This document shows, in pieces, positions 1 through 10,109 of a stretch of DNA of 16,953 nucleotides. Each line of letters opens with the position of its first letter. Position 1 is the stretch's first letter. The notes below the pieces were generated by a model. It searched no databases. It saw only the letters and a program-made list of their open reading frames with translations, and was not told the DNA's origin. Both the position numbers and the translations under genes were made by a program. The stretch lies in contig DCTK01000115.1 of assembly GCA_002329575.1 (NCBI GenBank), positions 1 through 16,953 on the forward strand, given 5' to 3'. Origin of the DNA: Sutterella sp. UBA1442 (GTDB lineage: Bacteria; Pseudomonadota; Gammaproteobacteria; Burkholderiales; Burkholderiaceae_F).

Positions 1-1
1 T

Positions 2-1366
2 CACCAAACTCATAGCACGGGCTTGTTGAGCCTGTGTCAATTGCTTCTGTGCACTCACGTACGAGCGTTGAGAGTCCAAGACCGTCAAGAAGTCTTCACT
101 GCCGTGACGATAGCGCGTTTGAGCCAAGTCGTACGCCGTCTTATACGCTTCGGTCATCTCTTCAATGGCCTTGAGCTCTTTTTCTATCGTGCCTTCAGTG
201 GCCAGTGCATCGGCGACTTCTTGGAATGCCGTTTGAATGGCTTTTTCATAGTCAGCCACGGCAATGTCTCGATCGGTTTCCGACACTCGCAACGTTGCCC
301 AGTTGGCTCCACCCGTGAATATCGGCAAGCTGACCGAGGGCGTGAAACTCCACACTCGAGAACCACCCGAGAACAAATCTTCCAATTCCGTATGAGCACT
401 GCCGCCCGAAGCAATCAGAGTAATGCGCGGGAAGAAGTTGGCACGAGCCGCACCGATATTGGCATTAGCGGCAATCAACGTGTACTCGGCCTGAGCAATG
501 TCAGGGCGATTCAAAAGCACTTCTGACGGGAGCCCCGAGGGCAACACAGCTGCGGTCGTGACCACTTCTGCCTTTTGCGGCAGGAGTGCTTCAGGCACTT
601 CAGCGCCAACGATGACTCGTAAGGCATTTAAATCTTGTGCGACAGCTCGTTGGGCAGAAACGTAATCGGCCTGAGCGCTTGAGAGCATCGATTTGGCTTG
701 ATTGAGCTCAAGCAAATTAATGGCACCGGCCTTATAGCTCGCTTCCGAGAGCTTATAGGACTGCTCTTGGCTATCCAACGTTTCTTTCGTAAAAGCCAAC
801 AGTGAGCGGTCTGCACCGAGTTGTAACCACAAGTTTGCCGTCTCGGCAATCAAGGTCACGCGAGCACTCTTGCGAGCTTCTTCAGTGGCAAAGTATTCGT
901 TTAACGCTTCATTGCTTAAGCTACGGATACGACCGAAGAGGTCAAGCTCGTAGCTGGCCATCGCAAGGTTAGCCGAATACGTGTGGCTGACCACGTCTTG
1001 GCCCGTTGCAGAGACGCTACCAGGAGTTTGGCTGTGCTCACCGGCTCCCGTGGCAGAAATCGACGGCAAGAATTCAGAACGTTGGATGTTGTATGCATAG
1101 CGCATCTTTTGCACATTCAACATCGCCACTCGGTAGTCGCGATTGTTGTCCAACGACATTTGAATCACTTGACGCAAACGATCGTCGGTGAAGAATTCTT
1201 GCCAATCGGGCAAGGCCTGTTGATTGAGCTTTGCATCAGCGTATGCTGCACCGGCAGGCCAAGATGCCTCTACGGGCGCCTTGGGACGCTCATAGCTGGG
1301 GGCCATGGACATGCACCCCGTCAGAGCCAGTGCGGCTACAAGTGGCAGAACTTTAAAACAGGTCAT
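2..1366 (-). CDS. RND efflux outer-membrane channel lipoprotein (OprM/NodT family), 3' end cut off by window edge
   Basis: Outer-membrane channel of a tripartite drug efflux pump, carrying substrate from the adaptor/permease to the outside. I translated the minus strand from an ATG at 1366 and found an open frame to the window edge (455 residues, no stop); OprM-type channels are usually 460-490 residues, so only the extreme C-terminus should be missing. The N-terminus is a lipoprotein signal: basic/hydrophobic, then L-T-G-C with Cys18 as the lipidated residue. Later there is E-L-D-L-F-G-R near the first repeat and two OEP-type repeats, ending in the helical stretch L-D-S-Q-R-S-Y-V. Its ATG is 3 nt past the permease stop, with an AAGGGG ribosome site inside the end of the permease gene, so it is probably translationally coupled as the third gene of the operon. 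The family is confident; the exporter's substrates are unknown. Confidence 0.9.
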   Translation of the reverse strand, partial: MTCFKVLPLVAALALTGCMSMAPSYERPKAPVEASWPAGAAYADAKLNQQALPDWQEFFTDDRLRQVIQMSLDNNRDYRVAMLNVQKMRYAYNIQRSEFLPSISATGAGEHSQTPGSVSATGQDVVSHTYSANLAMASYELDLFGRIRSLSNEALNEYFATEEARKSARVTLIAETANLWLQLGADRSLLAFTKETLDSQEQSYKLSEASYKAGAINLLELNQAKSMLSSAQADYVSAQRAVAQDLNALRVIVGAEVPEALLPQKAEVVTTAAVLPSGLPSEVLLNRPDIAQAEYTLIAANANIGAARANFFPRITLIASGGSAHTELEDLFSGGSRVWSFTPSVSLPIFTGGANWATLRVSETDRDIAVADYEKAIQTAFQEVADALATEGTIEKELKAIEEMTEAYKTAYDLAQTRYRHGSEDFLTVLDSQRSYVSAQKQLTQAQQARAMSLV

Positions 1367-1369
1367 TTA

Positions 1370-4300
1370 TTATTCCCCTTTTTTGACCGAGTTTTGCTCG
1401 GTAGGTTGGGTGCTATCTTGTGCACCTTCTTCGCCCTTTGCTTCCTCATTTTCAGACTTGGGAGCAGGCGGATCATAGAATGTCAATTCACTTTCTTTCA
1501 ACGCAGCAGCTTCTACGGCTGTTTCACGCGAAATCGCATTAAGGTCAACATTGCGTTCATTGGCAGAGCCGGAAATACGCATGATGATCACGTAGAAGAT
1601 CGGCACGAACAAAACACAAAGCAGTGTCCCCGTGATCATGCCGCCCAACACGCCCCAACCGATAGCGTTTTGAGCGCCGGAGCCGGCACCGTCGGCCATA
1701 GCCAAAGGCAACACACCAAGGCCGAATGCCAAAGAAGTCATCACAATCGGACGCAACCGCAATCGAACGGCATCAATAGCAGCGTGAGCAATGTCCTCAC
1801 CCTTATCGTGCAATTCTTTAGCAAATTCCACGATCAAAATGGCGTTCTTACTAACCAAGCCCATGGTTGTCACCATACCAACCTGGAAGTAAATGTCATT
1901 GTTCATGCCTCGCAACCATGTTAGGCCCAAAGCCCCGATAATCCCCATCGGAATAACGAGAATCACGGCAATCGGAATGGACCAACTTTCATAAAGAGCT
2001 GCCAAGCACAAGAACACCACCAAGATGGACAACGCATACAAGGGAGCGGCTTGACCACCGGCCTGAACTTCTTGGTAAGACACACCGGTATAGGCCATGC
2101 TGTAGCCCAAAGGCAGGTTTTGAGCAACTTCGCGCACAGCATTCAATGCGTCACCCGAGCTCTTGCCGGAGACCGGATTACCTTGAATATTGACGGCAGA
2201 CACACCATTGAAACGTTCCAAACGCGGAGAGCCGAACTTCCATGAAGTCTTTGAGAAGGCCGAGAACGGCACCATGTCTCCTTGGTCATTCTTCACGTAC
2301 CACTTGCCCAAATCTTCCGGTTTTTGACGGAATTGGCTATCGCCTTGCACATAAACCTTTTTCACACGACCGCGATCAAGGAAGTCGTTCACATAGGTAC
2401 TACCCCATGCGTTGGCTAGCGTTGTGCTAATTGAGGAAATCGATACGCCTAAAGCGCGGGCTTTTTCCATATCAATTTCCAAATTCAATTGCGGCGTATC
2501 TTCCATACCGTTCGGACGGACCATCGTCAAATCCGGGTGAGCATTGGCTTGAGCCAAGAATTGATTGCGGACTTGCATTAACTGGTCATGCGTTTGACCG
2601 GCATTGGCTTGCAAATAGATATCGAAGCCGTCGGCCACACCCAATTCCGGCACTGCCGGGGGCGAGAACGCATAAGCGCTGGCATCCTTATATTGAGAGA
2701 ATTCCATCATGGCGCGTCCAACGATGGAGTTCACATCCTGACCTTCATCTTTACGCTCACCCCAGTCCTTCAACTTCACGAACATCAAACCGGTATTTTG
2801 TCCCGTCCCCCCAAAGGAAAAGCCGGACACAGAGAACACGGACTCAATATTTTGTTCTTCGTGCTCAAGGAAGTATTCACGCATACGAGCGAGCACTTCT
2901 TCGGTTCGTTGTTGCGAAGCACCGGCAGGCGTTGTCACTTGGGCCAGCAAAACGCCTTGGTCTTCACCCGGCATAAAGCCTTGGGGCACTTTAACAAAGC
3001 CTAAGACCACGCCACCGATAATGCAGGCATAAATGATCAACACTCGAACGGTACGCGGAATAAAGTGACCAACTTGGGTGCGAATCCATAAAGAGAAGTT
3101 TTCAAAGCCGCGATTAAACCGTCCAAAGAACCCCTGTTTTGTTTGATGAGCATTCTTATCAATCGGCTTAAGCATCTTGGCGCAGAGAGCCGGCGTCAAG
3201 ATCAATGCCACCAACACAGACAGCACCATAGCAGCCACAATCGTCACGGAGAACTGACGATAGATCACCCCCGTAGAACCACCGAAGAAAGCCATCGGCA
3301 CAAACACTGCGGATAGCACCATGGCAATACCGACCAAGGCGCCCTGAATTTGTCCCATCGACTTAATCGTTGCCTCTTTCGGCGGCAGACCTTCGGTTCG
3401 CATCACACGTTCGACGTTTTCCACCACCACAATGGCATCGTCCACGAGTAGCCCGATGGCTAGCACCATGGCAAACATCGTCAACACGTTGATTGAATAT
3501 CCCATGACCGCCAAAACGCCGAAGGTACCCAACAGCACCACCGGCACGGCAATCGTCGGAATTAACGTTGCACGCCAATTCTGCAAGAACAAGAACATCA
3601 CGCAGACCACGAGCACAATAGCTTCAAACAACGTACGGACCACTTCTTGAATGGAGATTCGCACGAACGGAGTCGTATCATACGGAATCACCCATTCCAT
3701 GCCGTCCGGGAAGTTAGCTTGCATGTCTTGAAGCAAGTTCATCACGCGTTCGCTAGTAGCCATGGCATTGGCACCCGTTGCCAGACTAATGGCTAAACCG
3801 GTTGATTCATTGCCGTTATACAAAGCAATCACGTTATAGCTTTGTTGCCCCATTTCAATGCGAGCGACGTCTTTAAGAAGCACGCGCGAACCATCGGTTG
3901 CGGTTTTAACTAAGATGTTTTCGAACTCTTCAACCGTCTCCAATAATGACATGGACTCAATCGTGGCATTGAGTTCATAACGATCGGCCGAGGGAAGATT
4001 ACCGATAGCACCCGACGATACTTGTACGTTTTGTTCTTCAATGGCGGCTACCACTTCCGCGGTCGACAATGAATATTTGTAGAGTTTGTCCGGATCAAGC
4101 CAAACTCGCATCGAGTAGGAACTACCGAACACCTCAACGTCACCGACGCCTGACAAACGAGACAAAGGCTCTTGTACGTTATTGACCAAATAGTCGGACA
4201 AGTCGGCACTTGTCATCTTGCCGTACTTATCCACAAAGCCCACCACCATCAAAAAGTTTGCGCTGGACTTATCAACGTCAACACCGAGCTGTTGCACCAC

Positions 4301-4660
4301 TTGGGGCAAGCTACTTTCAACCGTCTTCAAACGGTTTTGCACTTGCACTTGGGCAATGTCAGGATCGATACCGGCTTCAAACGTAATATCGATAGAAACA
4401 GTACCCGAGGAATCCGAATTAGAGGTCATGTACAAATAACCATCCAAACCGGTCATTGCCTGTTCAATCTGTTGCGTGACCGTGTTTTCGATCGTTTGAG
4501 CAGAAGCACCCGGGTAAGCTGCAGAGATCGTCACTTGGGGCGGTGCGATTTGCGGATATTGGGAAACCGGCAACTGCGTGATCGAAAGTATCCCGGCGAG
4601 CATGATCACAATAGCGATCACCCACGCAAAAATCGGTCGATTAATAAAAAACTTCGACAT
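1370..4660 (-). CDS. RND multidrug efflux permease, HAE1 family (AcrB/MexB-like)
   Basis: Inner-membrane proton/drug antiporter that forms the trimeric pump core. The 1096-residue protein aligns by eye with AcrB almost residue for residue through about 1040. Proton-relay residues are present: Asp407-Asp408 in TM4 (G-L-L-V-D-D-A-I), Lys938 in TM10 (G-L-V-S-K-N-A) and an Arg at about 970 (R-L-R-P-I). The phenylalanines lining the AcrB deep pocket also have counterparts: F136, F178, F609, F614, F616 and F627, which suggests hydrophobic drug-like substrates rather than metals. After the last membrane segment (about 1029) there is a tail of roughly 65 residues rich in Glu, Lys, Ser and Pro, longer than in AcrB (1049 residues in all). 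The ATG has an AAAGGA site 7 nt upstream. It lies 26 nt after the adaptor gene. By resemblance it could be called acrB, mexB or bpeB; I leave the symbol open. Confidence 0.96.
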   Translation of the reverse strand: MSKFFINRPIFAWVIAIVIMLAGILSITQLPVSQYPQIAPPQVTISAAYPGASAQTIENTVTQQIEQAMTGLDGYLYMTSNSDSSGTVSIDITFEAGIDPDIAQVQVQNRLKTVESSLPQVVQQLGVDVDKSSANFLMVVGFVDKYGKMTSADLSDYLVNNVQEPLSRLSGVGDVEVFGSSYSMRVWLDPDKLYKYSLSTAEVVAAIEEQNVQVSSGAIGNLPSADRYELNATIESMSLLETVEEFENILVKTATDGSRVLLKDVARIEMGQQSYNVIALYNGNESTGLAISLATGANAMATSERVMNLLQDMQANFPDGMEWVIPYDTTPFVRISIQEVVRTLFEAIVLVVCVMFLFLQNWRATLIPTIAVPVVLLGTFGVLAVMGYSINVLTMFAMVLAIGLLVDDAIVVVENVERVMRTEGLPPKEATIKSMGQIQGALVGIAMVLSAVFVPMAFFGGSTGVIYRQFSVTIVAAMVLSVLVALILTPALCAKMLKPIDKNAHQTKQGFFGRFNRGFENFSLWIRTQVGHFIPRTVRVLIIYACIIGGVVLGFVKVPQGFMPGEDQGVLLAQVTTPAGASQQRTEEVLARMREYFLEHEEQNIESVFSVSGFSFGGTGQNTGLMFVKLKDWGERKDEGQDVNSIVGRAMMEFSQYKDASAYAFSPPAVPELGVADGFDIYLQANAGQTHDQLMQVRNQFLAQANAHPDLTMVRPNGMEDTPQLNLEIDMEKARALGVSISSISTTLANAWGSTYVNDFLDRGRVKKVYVQGDSQFRQKPEDLGKWYVKNDQGDMVPFSAFSKTSWKFGSPRLERFNGVSAVNIQGNPVSGKSSGDALNAVREVAQNLPLGYSMAYTGVSYQEVQAGGQAAPLYALSILVVFLCLAALYESWSIPIAVILVIPMGIIGALGLTWLRGMNNDIYFQVGMVTTMGLVSKNAILIVEFAKELHDKGEDIAHAAIDAVRLRLRPIVMTSLAFGLGVLPLAMADGAGSGAQNAIGWGVLGGMITGTLLCVLFVPIFYVIIMRISGSANERNVDLNAISRETAVEAAALKESELTFYDPPAPKSENEEAKGEEGAQDSTQPTEQNSVKKGE

Positions 4661-4686
4661 AAGTTAATCCTTTCGTTCGGGCAGCT

Positions 4687-5823
4687 TTATTGGGCCGTTG
4701 ACGGTTGTGCGGCAGACGTGGCTTTTTGCTCATCTGCTTGTACCGTAACCTTAGTGCCCTGGCGCACCTTACCCGTGCCTTCAAGAACCACTTTTTCTCC
4801 GGCCTTGAGCCCAGACTCAATCAACCAGTTTGTACCGATTACACGATTCGCTACAACAGTGCGTTGTTCGATCGTATTTTCAGGCGTCACAACGTACACA
4901 TAGGCGTTGCCCTTAGGATCTCGCATCACACAACGTTGGTCTAACACGACAGAATTCGGACGAGCCCCTTCTTCCAAGCGGGCACGAACGAACATCCCGG
5001 GCAACAGATCTCCCTTAGGATTCGGGAAAATGGCGCGAAGATTCACCATGCCGGTATTTTCATCAACTTCTTCACCGGTAAACGTTAAAACACCCTTTTG
5101 AGCGTAGCTACTACCGTCTTCCATTAAAAGCGTCACTTCGACAGCTCCGTCTTTGGCTTGAACCTTGCCAGTAGCAATATCTTGCTTCAGACGTAAAAGT
5201 TCGGTGCTGGTCTGATGAACGTCAACATAAATAGGGTCGAGTTGCAGAACGGTCGTCATAAACGTTTGATAGGCAGTAGCCAAAGCACCTGGAGTCACTT
5301 CGGAGCGACCGACTCGGCCCGTAATCGGACTTTCCACTCGCGTGTATTCCAAATTTGTTTTAGCAGTCTTTACTGCCGCGCGAGCCGTTTTTAATTGAGC
5401 TTGGGCTTGGTCGTTTTGTTGCTTACTGACGGCATTGACCTTCACCAAGGCGGCATAACGGCGTGCATCAGCACGGGCTAACTCATAGTTTGCCACTGCC
5501 TCTTCATAGGCAGCTTCGTACAGGGCAGGATCAATTTGATAGAGCTGATCACCGGCCTTGACTTGCTGGCCTTCCGTAAAGGTACGCTTTTGAATGATGC
5601 CATTGATTTGCGGACGAACTTCAGCGACCTGATAGGCACTAGTTCGACCGTTTAACTCCGTTGTCATCACCGGCGCAGATATCTGCACCGTTACAACAGT
5701 GACCGGTTGAGCTGCCGCTTGAGGCGCTTGGGTTTTCTCTTTGCACCCTGCAAGCGAAAAAATCACTGCTACCGACATTGCAGCAGCGGCTAACTTCGGG
5801 GCAAATTTCATCTTATTTTTCAC
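4687..5823 (-). CDS. RND efflux periplasmic adaptor lipoprotein (AcrA/MexA family)
   Basis: Membrane-fusion protein that bridges the permease and the outer-membrane channel. The start is a decision: the longest frame opens with TTG at 5835, but a GTG at 5823 has GGAG six bases upstream, while the ATG at 5811 has only a distant site. The GTG start gives 378 residues. The signal peptide carries several Lys, then a hydrophobic run, then L-A-G-C with Cys27 as lipidated residue. The usual domains follow: a lipoyl/barrel-sandwich half (V-R-P-Q-I-N-G-I-I), an alpha-helical hairpin over about residues 90-160, the second lipoyl half (V-E-S-P-I-T-G-R-V-G-R-S) and beta-barrel and membrane-proximal domains (L-L-P-G-M-F-V-R-A). 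It is the first gene of the efflux operon, with the operator-like palindrome about 60 bp upstream of the start. Confidence 0.93.
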   Translation of the reverse strand: MKNKMKFAPKLAAAAMSVAVIFSLAGCKEKTQAPQAAAQPVTVVTVQISAPVMTTELNGRTSAYQVAEVRPQINGIIQKRTFTEGQQVKAGDQLYQIDPALYEAAYEEAVANYELARADARRYAALVKVNAVSKQQNDQAQAQLKTARAAVKTAKTNLEYTRVESPITGRVGRSEVTPGALATAYQTFMTTVLQLDPIYVDVHQTSTELLRLKQDIATGKVQAKDGAVEVTLLMEDGSSYAQKGVLTFTGEEVDENTGMVNLRAIFPNPKGDLLPGMFVRARLEEGARPNSVVLDQRCVMRDPKGNAYVYVVTPENTIEQRTVVANRVIGTNWLIESGLKAGEKVVLEGTGKVRQGTKVTVQADEQKATSAAQPSTAQ

Positions 5824-5884
5824 AGCACTCTCCAAACGAGAACATCCGGATGAATTTCCGGCTATAAATCAAAATATTATTTAT

Positions 5885-5904
5885 GACTGAACGTTCATTC
5901 AGTC
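5885..5904. promoter_or_regulatory. Palindromic operator upstream of the efflux operon (TetR-type)
   Basis: GACTGAA (5885-5891) and TTCAGTC (5898-5904) form a perfect 7-bp inverted repeat, and nested inside is the perfect 10-bp palindrome TGAACGTTCA (5888-5897). Palindromes of this type are known operators of TetR-family repressors that control RND pumps. The site lies about 60 bp before the adaptor start and probably overlaps the operon promoter; a possible -10 (TTATAG on the minus strand) sits near 5864. No regulator gene lies in the window, so the repressor must be encoded elsewhere. The palindrome is seen directly; its function is inferred. Confidence 0.6.
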
Positions 5905-5956
5905 GATTAGGAAAAGATTATCGCATTATGTCAGAAACAACGGTGAAATAGATATC

Positions 5957-5974
5957 CTTTAGTTCCTACTAAAG
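5957..5974. repeat. 7-bp perfect inverted repeat in the efflux/marC divergent region
   Basis: CTTTAGT (5957-5963) and ACTAAAG (5968-5974) are exact inverted copies around a 4-base centre (TCCT). It sits in the middle of the 263-bp divergent intergenic region (5824-6086). A second AT-rich inverted repeat, TTGAAA and TTTCAA, follows at 5976-5991. Either could be a second operator; short AT-rich repeats also occur by chance. Confidence 0.35.
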
Positions 5975-6024
5975 TTGAAAAAATGATTTCAAAAAGTAAT
6001 AAAACTCAAATTTTTCCTACAGTG

Positions 6025-6053
6025 TTGACGTTTCTTCGCAAAAGGTGAACAAT
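6025..6053 (+). promoter_or_regulatory. Possible sigma-70 promoter of the marC-family gene
   Basis: TTGACG (6025-6030, five of six -35 bases) is followed after exactly 17 bases by AACAAT (6048-6053, four of six -10 bases). It lies about 34 bp before the MarC start codon on the same strand. The inverted repeat AATGTC-GG-GACATT (6051-6064), followed by a T run to 6068, overlaps the predicted transcription start, so it could be an operator or a weak attenuator. This is a prediction from consensus matching only. Confidence 0.35.
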
Positions 6054-6086
6054 GTCGGGACATTTTTTCTCACCATTTGAATTCTC

Positions 6087-6743
6087 ATGTCATTAGAGAT
6101 TTTTCATCTGCAATACTTTTTAGGCGGACTCGTCAGTTTGCTTGTCATTACTAACCCGCCTTCGAAGATCCCGCTCTTTATCAGTCTCACTCAAGGCATG
6201 GATGATACTCAGCGTAAAGCTCAAGCTCGCTGGGCCGCCATTTACTCGGCCATTATCATGTTCGTGAGTCTTTTGGCCGGCAATCTGCTTTTAGCCTTTT
6301 TCGGCATCTCCTATGGCGCCCTTCGCATCGCCGGCGGCTTTGTCGTGGCAGTTATCGGCTACCAAATGTTATTCGGTCAACAAGCTCCATCTCCTAACAA
6401 AGCTCCGCTTGTGCGCCGCGACCGTGAAGATTATGCTTTTTTCCCCATCGCAATGCCGATGATTGCCGGTCCGGGGACAATGGCCGTGATTATCGGCTTT
6501 TCCACCGAAATTGCTGAATTTCCAAGCTGGGAGGATCAAGCCGGTACATTCTTCATGATGACGCTGGCGATTATTTTCTGCTCAATGGTTTGTTGGGCTG
6601 TAATGCGCTCGGCAGACTTCTGTGCAAGAAAATTAGGTCCTTCTGGCACTATCGTACTCAGTAAGCTGATGGGCTTTTTGCTGATTTGTATCGGCGTGCA
6701 GTTCCTGGGTTCTGGTATTCGCGCCTTCGCAGTAGGCGGTTAA
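6087..6743 (+). CDS. MarC family integral membrane protein (UPF0056)
   Basis: Small polytopic inner-membrane protein of the MarC family. The 218 residues contain about six hydrophobic segments. The family-typical first membrane region is near residue 23 (T-N-P-P-S-K-I-P-L-F, where relatives usually have N-P-I-G-x-x-P), and a central segment has the P-x-A-x-P-x-x-A-G-P-G-T pattern (I-A-M-P-M-I-A-G-P-G-T-M). The biochemical role of the family is unsettled: despite the name, E. coli MarC was found not to be needed for multiple antibiotic resistance. The ATG has no clear Shine-Dalgarno sequence. It is divergent from the efflux operon and convergent with glmS, with a bidirectional terminator between. 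Confidence 0.88.
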   Translation: MSLEIFHLQYFLGGLVSLLVITNPPSKIPLFISLTQGMDDTQRKAQARWAAIYSAIIMFVSLLAGNLLLAFFGISYGALRIAGGFVVAVIGYQMLFGQQAPSPNKAPLVRRDREDYAFFPIAMPMIAGPGTMAVIIGFSTEIAEFPSWEDQAGTFFMMTLAIIFCSMVCWAVMRSADFCARKLGPSGTIVLSKLMGFLLICIGVQFLGSGIRAFAVGG

Positions 6744-6756
6744 TAACAAAATCCCC

Positions 6757-6796
6757 AAAAAAATGCCGATCAAGTTTTTATTGATCGGCATTTTTT
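6757..6796. terminator. Bidirectional rho-independent terminator between marC and glmS
   Basis: TGCCGATCAA (6764-6773) pairs perfectly with TTGATCGGCA (6781-6790) around a 7-base loop. Seven A's precede the stem and six T's follow it, so it can terminate transcription from both sides. It lies exactly between the convergent ends of the MarC gene and glmS. Confidence 0.92.
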
Positions 6797-6809
6797 CAAT
6801 CACAATCGT

Positions 6810-8636
6810 TTATTCAACGGTCACGCTCTTTGCCAAATTTCTCGGCTTATCCACGTCGTTACCACGGATAAGTGCCGTGTGATAAGCCAGCAACTGCAAT
6901 GTCACCACATGCAAAATAGGCGATAACGCTCCATAGTTTTCCGGCATGCGGATAACGTGGATATGTTCCGAAGAGCTAAGCCCCGTATCTGAGTCAGCAA
7001 AAACGTAGAGTTCTCCTCGGCGGGCTTCCACTTCTTTCATATTGCTCTTGAGTTTTTCGAACAATTGATCGTTAGGGGCCACCGTTACGACCGGAATGGA
7101 CTCATCAACAAGCGCCAATGGGCCATGCTTAAGTTCTCCTGCCGGATAAGCTTCGGCATGGATATAAGAAATTTCTTTTAATTTCAACGCACCTTCTAAG
7201 GCAATCGGATAGTGAATACCGCGTCCTAAGAAAAGGGCGTGTTCTTTATCAGCAAAACGTGATGTCCAGCCGATAATCAACGGCTCAAGTGCCAAAACGG
7301 AACTCACGGCCTTGGGCACATGGCGCAATTGCGTCATGTAGAGATTTTCGTCTTCAGCCGTTAAGCGGCCGTTGATCTTAGCCAAAGTCAGAGTCAAGAG
7401 GAAAAGTGCTGTCAGCTGCGTCGTAAAAGCCTTCGTTGAAGCCACGCCGATTTCAACCCCTGCACGGGTAATGAAATGCAATCGGCTTTCTCGAACCATG
7501 GCACTCGTTGCAACATTACACACCGTTAAGGTCTTATCCATGCCGAGTTCACGAGCATGTTTTAATGCGGCTAACGTATCGGCCGTTTCCCCCGACTGCG
7601 AGATCGTCACCACAAGCGTACGAGGATTGGGAACGCTCTTACGATAACGGTATTCGCTGGCAATCTCCACATCGCACGGGATACCTGCAATGGCTTCGAA
7701 CCAGTACTTGGAAGTCATGGCTGCGTAGTAACTCGTTCCGCAGGCAATCATGAGGATACGGTCTACTTCAGGGAAAATCTCCGCAGCTTCTTCGCCGAAA
7801 ATCGCAGGCGTGATCTCACGCACGGCTTCGAGCGTATCGGCAATGGCGCGCGGTTGCTCAAAAATTTCCTTTTGCATGTAGTGACGGTACGGACCAAGTT
7901 CTACTGCGTTACTAAAGGCTTGAACCTCACGCACTTCGCGTTCCACGGCTTCGAACTCTGTACCGACATGCTTGAAAATCTTGTAGGACTCTGGCAACAG
8001 TTCGGCCACATCCCCGTCTTCCAAGTAGATGAAATTATTGGTTTCACCGGCCAACGCCATCGTGTCACTGGCCGCAAACATTTCATTTTCACCGACACCG
8101 ATCACCAAGGGCGATCCTTGACGGGCCACAACGATACGGCTGGGATCTTGCTTACAGAAAACCGCAATACCATAAGCACCGCGCACGCGATTTAATGCAT
8201 CCTCCACGGCCTTTAACAGATCACCGTGGTAGCAATCTCGAACCAAATAGGCCAACACTTCAGTGTCGGTTTGGCTTGAGAATTCCACACCCTTAGCTTG
8301 AAGCTCGGCGCGAATTTCTTCATAGTTTTCAATGATGCCGTTGTGAATTAACGCAATTTCATCCCCAGCGAAGTGCGGGTGGGCGTTACACACCAAAGGT
8401 TCGCCGTGCGTAGCCCAACGCGTATGCGCAATCCCCATTTCGCCGTGCAAGTGCTCGTGCTGAATTTGCTCTTCCAACTCTGCCACTCGAGCCACGCTTC
8501 TGGCGCGCTTGAGCCCATTGTCCCAAACGGCCACTCCGCAACTGTCATAACCGCGATATTCCAAACGCTTGAGCCCTTGAACAAGCAAAGGCACGATATC
8601 ACGCTTTCGGGAGGTTGCTGCAACAATACCGCACAT
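6810..8636 (-). CDS. glmS: Glutamine--fructose-6-phosphate aminotransferase (isomerizing)
   Basis: Converts fructose-6-phosphate and glutamine to glucosamine-6-phosphate and glutamate, the entry step to UDP-GlcNAc; cytoplasmic. The 608 residues match the family length (609 in E. coli). The N-terminal glutaminase domain starts M-C-G-I-V, with the Cys exposed as nucleophile after Met removal, followed by H-T-R-W-A-T-H-G and N-G-I-I-E-N-Y. Two SIS sugar-isomerase domains follow, with [17 protein letters not shown] and S-T-K-A-F-T-T-Q. The C-terminus [13 protein letters not shown] is the family signature. An AAGGA site lies about 8 nt before the ATG. It is 18 nt downstream of glmU, so the two probably form one transcript. 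No glmS-type ribozyme is expected here: glmU lies immediately upstream. Confidence 0.98.
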   Translation of the reverse strand: MCGIVAATSRKRDIVPLLVQGLKRLEYRGYDSCGVAVWDNGLKRARSVARVAELEEQIQHEHLHGEMGIAHTRWATHGEPLVCNAHPHFAGDEIALIHNGIIENYEEIRAELQAKGVEFSSQTDTEVLAYLVRDCYHGDLLKAVEDALNRVRGAYGIAVFCKQDPSRIVVARQGSPLVIGVGENEMFAASDTMALAGETNNFIYLEDGDVAELLPESYKIFKHVGTEFEAVEREVREVQAFSNAVELGPYRHYMQKEIFEQPRAIADTLEAVREITPAIFGEEAAEIFPEVDRILMIACGTSYYAAMTSKYWFEAIAGIPCDVEIASEYRYRKSVPNPRTLVVTISQSGETADTLAALKHARELGMDKTLTVCNVATSAMVRESRLHFITRAGVEIGVASTKAFTTQLTALFLLTLTLAKINGRLTAEDENLYMTQLRHVPKAVSSVLALEPLIIGWTSRFADKEHALFLGRGIHYPIALEGALKLKEISYIHAEAYPAGELKHGPLALVDESIPVVTVAPNDQLFEKLKSNMKEVEARRGELYVFADSDTGLSSSEHIHVIRMPENYGALSPILHVVTLQLLAYHTALIRGNDVDKPRNLAKSVTVE

Positions 8637-8654
8637 AATAAGTTTCCTTTTTAA

Positions 8655-10016
8655 TTACTGTTTTTTAACCGGTCGCTTCCAGCCTTCGATCACGGTCTGG
8701 CGAGCGCGAGAGATGGTCAATTTTCCGTCAGGCGCATCGCGCGTAAGCGTCGTTCCGGCGCCCAACGTAGCGCCTTCGCCTACTGTCACCGGAGCGACCA
8801 ATTGAGTGTCCGAACCGATAAAAGCATTGTCCTTAATTGTCGTTCGGAACTTATTGACCCCGTCATAGTTACACGTAATGGTACCGGCACCGATATTGAC
8901 TCCGGCCCCCATGTCCGTATCTCCAATGTAAGAGAGATGGTTGACCTTACTGCCAACGCCCACGACGGACTTTTTAATTTCTACAAAATTGCCGATATGA
9001 GTTTGTTCGGCCAGGGTTGTACCAGGACGCAAACGCGTGTACGGTCCCAAAATTGCCTTTTCGCCAACGACAGCTCCGTCAAAGTGACAAAACGGCTTCA
9101 CTTCGACCCCCTGAGCCAACTCGACGTCTTTTAACAAGCAATAAGCGCGTACCGTCACGCCGTCTTTGAGCACCACGCGACCACTGAAAACGCAACCCAC
9201 ATCAATTGTCACGTCGCGGCCGCAAATCAATTCTCCACGAACGTCAATACGTCGAGGATCAATCAATGTGACTCCTTCGGCCATCAGGCGTTGGGCTTGT
9301 TTTTCTTGATAAGCACGTTCCAATGCCGCAAGCTGGATCTTACTGTTCACTCCCTCGACTTCGACCGCACTTGATGCGAAAGCCGTATGCACAGTCACTT
9401 GATTGGCAACCGCCATCGCGATGACATCCGTGAGATAGTACTCGCCTTGAGCATTTTCATTTTTCAGTGCAGACAGCCACTCATTGAGTCTGTTGGTAGG
9501 CAACACCATAATGCCGGTGTTGACCTCATTGATCTTTCGTTGTTCGGCATCAGCATCTTTTTCTTCAACAATGGCGCAGACAGCTCCATTGGCATCACGG
9601 ACGATGCGCCCATATCCTGTCGGGTTGTCCAATTTGACCGTTAAGAGTCCGAGCTCGTTGCCCGCCTCCTTGATTAACGTTTCAAGCGTTTGAGTTTCAA
9701 TTAAAGGTACGTCTCCTAACAACACCAAAGTCGGTTTGTCAGGTTCGCACAAAGGCAATGCTTGCATCAATGCATGCCCCGTGCCGAGTTGCTCTGCTTG
9801 CAATGCGAACTGAATATCGTGATTGTCTTTAAGATGATTTTTCACAACGTCTGCTGCATGTCCCACCACTACGATAATGCGGTGCTCTCCTTCAATGGCA
9901 CGAGCTTTGTCCAAGACATGATCGATCATGGGTTTTTGAGCGATCGGTTGCAAAACTTTAGGCAATTGGGATCGCATCCGCTTACCCATGCCGGCGGCCA
10001 AAATAACAATATTCAT
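8655..10016 (-). CDS. glmU: Bifunctional UDP-GlcNAc pyrophosphorylase / glucosamine-1-phosphate N-acetyltransferase
   Basis: Carries out the last two steps to UDP-GlcNAc: acetylation of glucosamine-1-phosphate by acetyl-CoA, then uridylyl transfer from UTP. The 453 residues match the family (456 in E. coli). The N-terminal nucleotidyltransferase shows L-A-A-G-M-G-K-R-M (residues 6-14; the usual Thr after the second Gly is Lys here), the conserved Lys at 20, G-D-V-P-L near 100, and Y-G-R-I. The C-terminal half is a left-handed beta helix of hexapeptide repeats with [12 protein letters not shown], the catalytic-type His in N-H-L-S-Y-I-G-D at about 360, and N-Y-D-G. The start is the only reasonable Met. 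The Shine-Dalgarno is weak. First gene of the probable glmU-glmS operon. Confidence 0.98.
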   Translation of the reverse strand: MNIVILAAGMGKRMRSQLPKVLQPIAQKPMIDHVLDKARAIEGEHRIIVVVGHAADVVKNHLKDNHDIQFALQAEQLGTGHALMQALPLCEPDKPTLVLLGDVPLIETQTLETLIKEAGNELGLLTVKLDNPTGYGRIVRDANGAVCAIVEEKDADAEQRKINEVNTGIMVLPTNRLNEWLSALKNENAQGEYYLTDVIAMAVANQVTVHTAFASSAVEVEGVNSKIQLAALERAYQEKQAQRLMAEGVTLIDPRRIDVRGELICGRDVTIDVGCVFSGRVVLKDGVTVRAYCLLKDVELAQGVEVKPFCHFDGAVVGEKAILGPYTRLRPGTTLAEQTHIGNFVEIKKSVVGVGSKVNHLSYIGDTDMGAGVNIGAGTITCNYDGVNKFRTTIKDNAFIGSDTQLVAPVTVGEGATLGAGTTLTRDAPDGKLTISRARQTVIEGWKRPVKKQ

Positions 10017-10046
10017 TTCACTGGTCCGATGGTCAATATCCCGTTA

Positions 10047-10052
10047 ATTTTA
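10047..10052 (-). promoter_or_regulatory. Possible -10 element for glmU-glmS
   Basis: TAAAAT on the minus strand (five of six consensus bases) lies about 30 bp before the glmU start, in the gap between the terminator of the ubiE cluster and glmU. No good -35 was found at the right distance, so support is weak. Confidence 0.3.
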
Positions 10053-10109
10053 CTTGATTGAAAGATATTGCTCACGCAAAATAACGGCATTGTTGTGCTT
10101 ATTTTCACA

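Noticed and set aside
983..1924. Long plus-strand open frame (313 codons) opposite the efflux channel and permease genes
   Set aside because: It runs antisense to two well-supported genes, resembles no family I know, has no sensible domain order, and spans the junction of two real genes; it is a shadow of codon bias.
2431..2976. Plus-strand open frame (181 codons) inside the permease gene
   Set aside because: Low-complexity, Arg/His/Pro-rich translation typical of reverse-strand shadow frames; the permease reading on the other strand is certain.
4172..4903. Plus-strand open frame (243 codons) opposite the permease and adaptor genes
   Set aside because: It lies antisense to conserved coding sequence across the permease/adaptor junction, with no recognisable protein pattern or ribosome site.
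8637..8654. Possible glmS ribozyme or leader element before glmS
   Set aside because: The 18-bp gap after glmU has no room for it, and this ribozyme belongs to Gram-positive glmS leaders.
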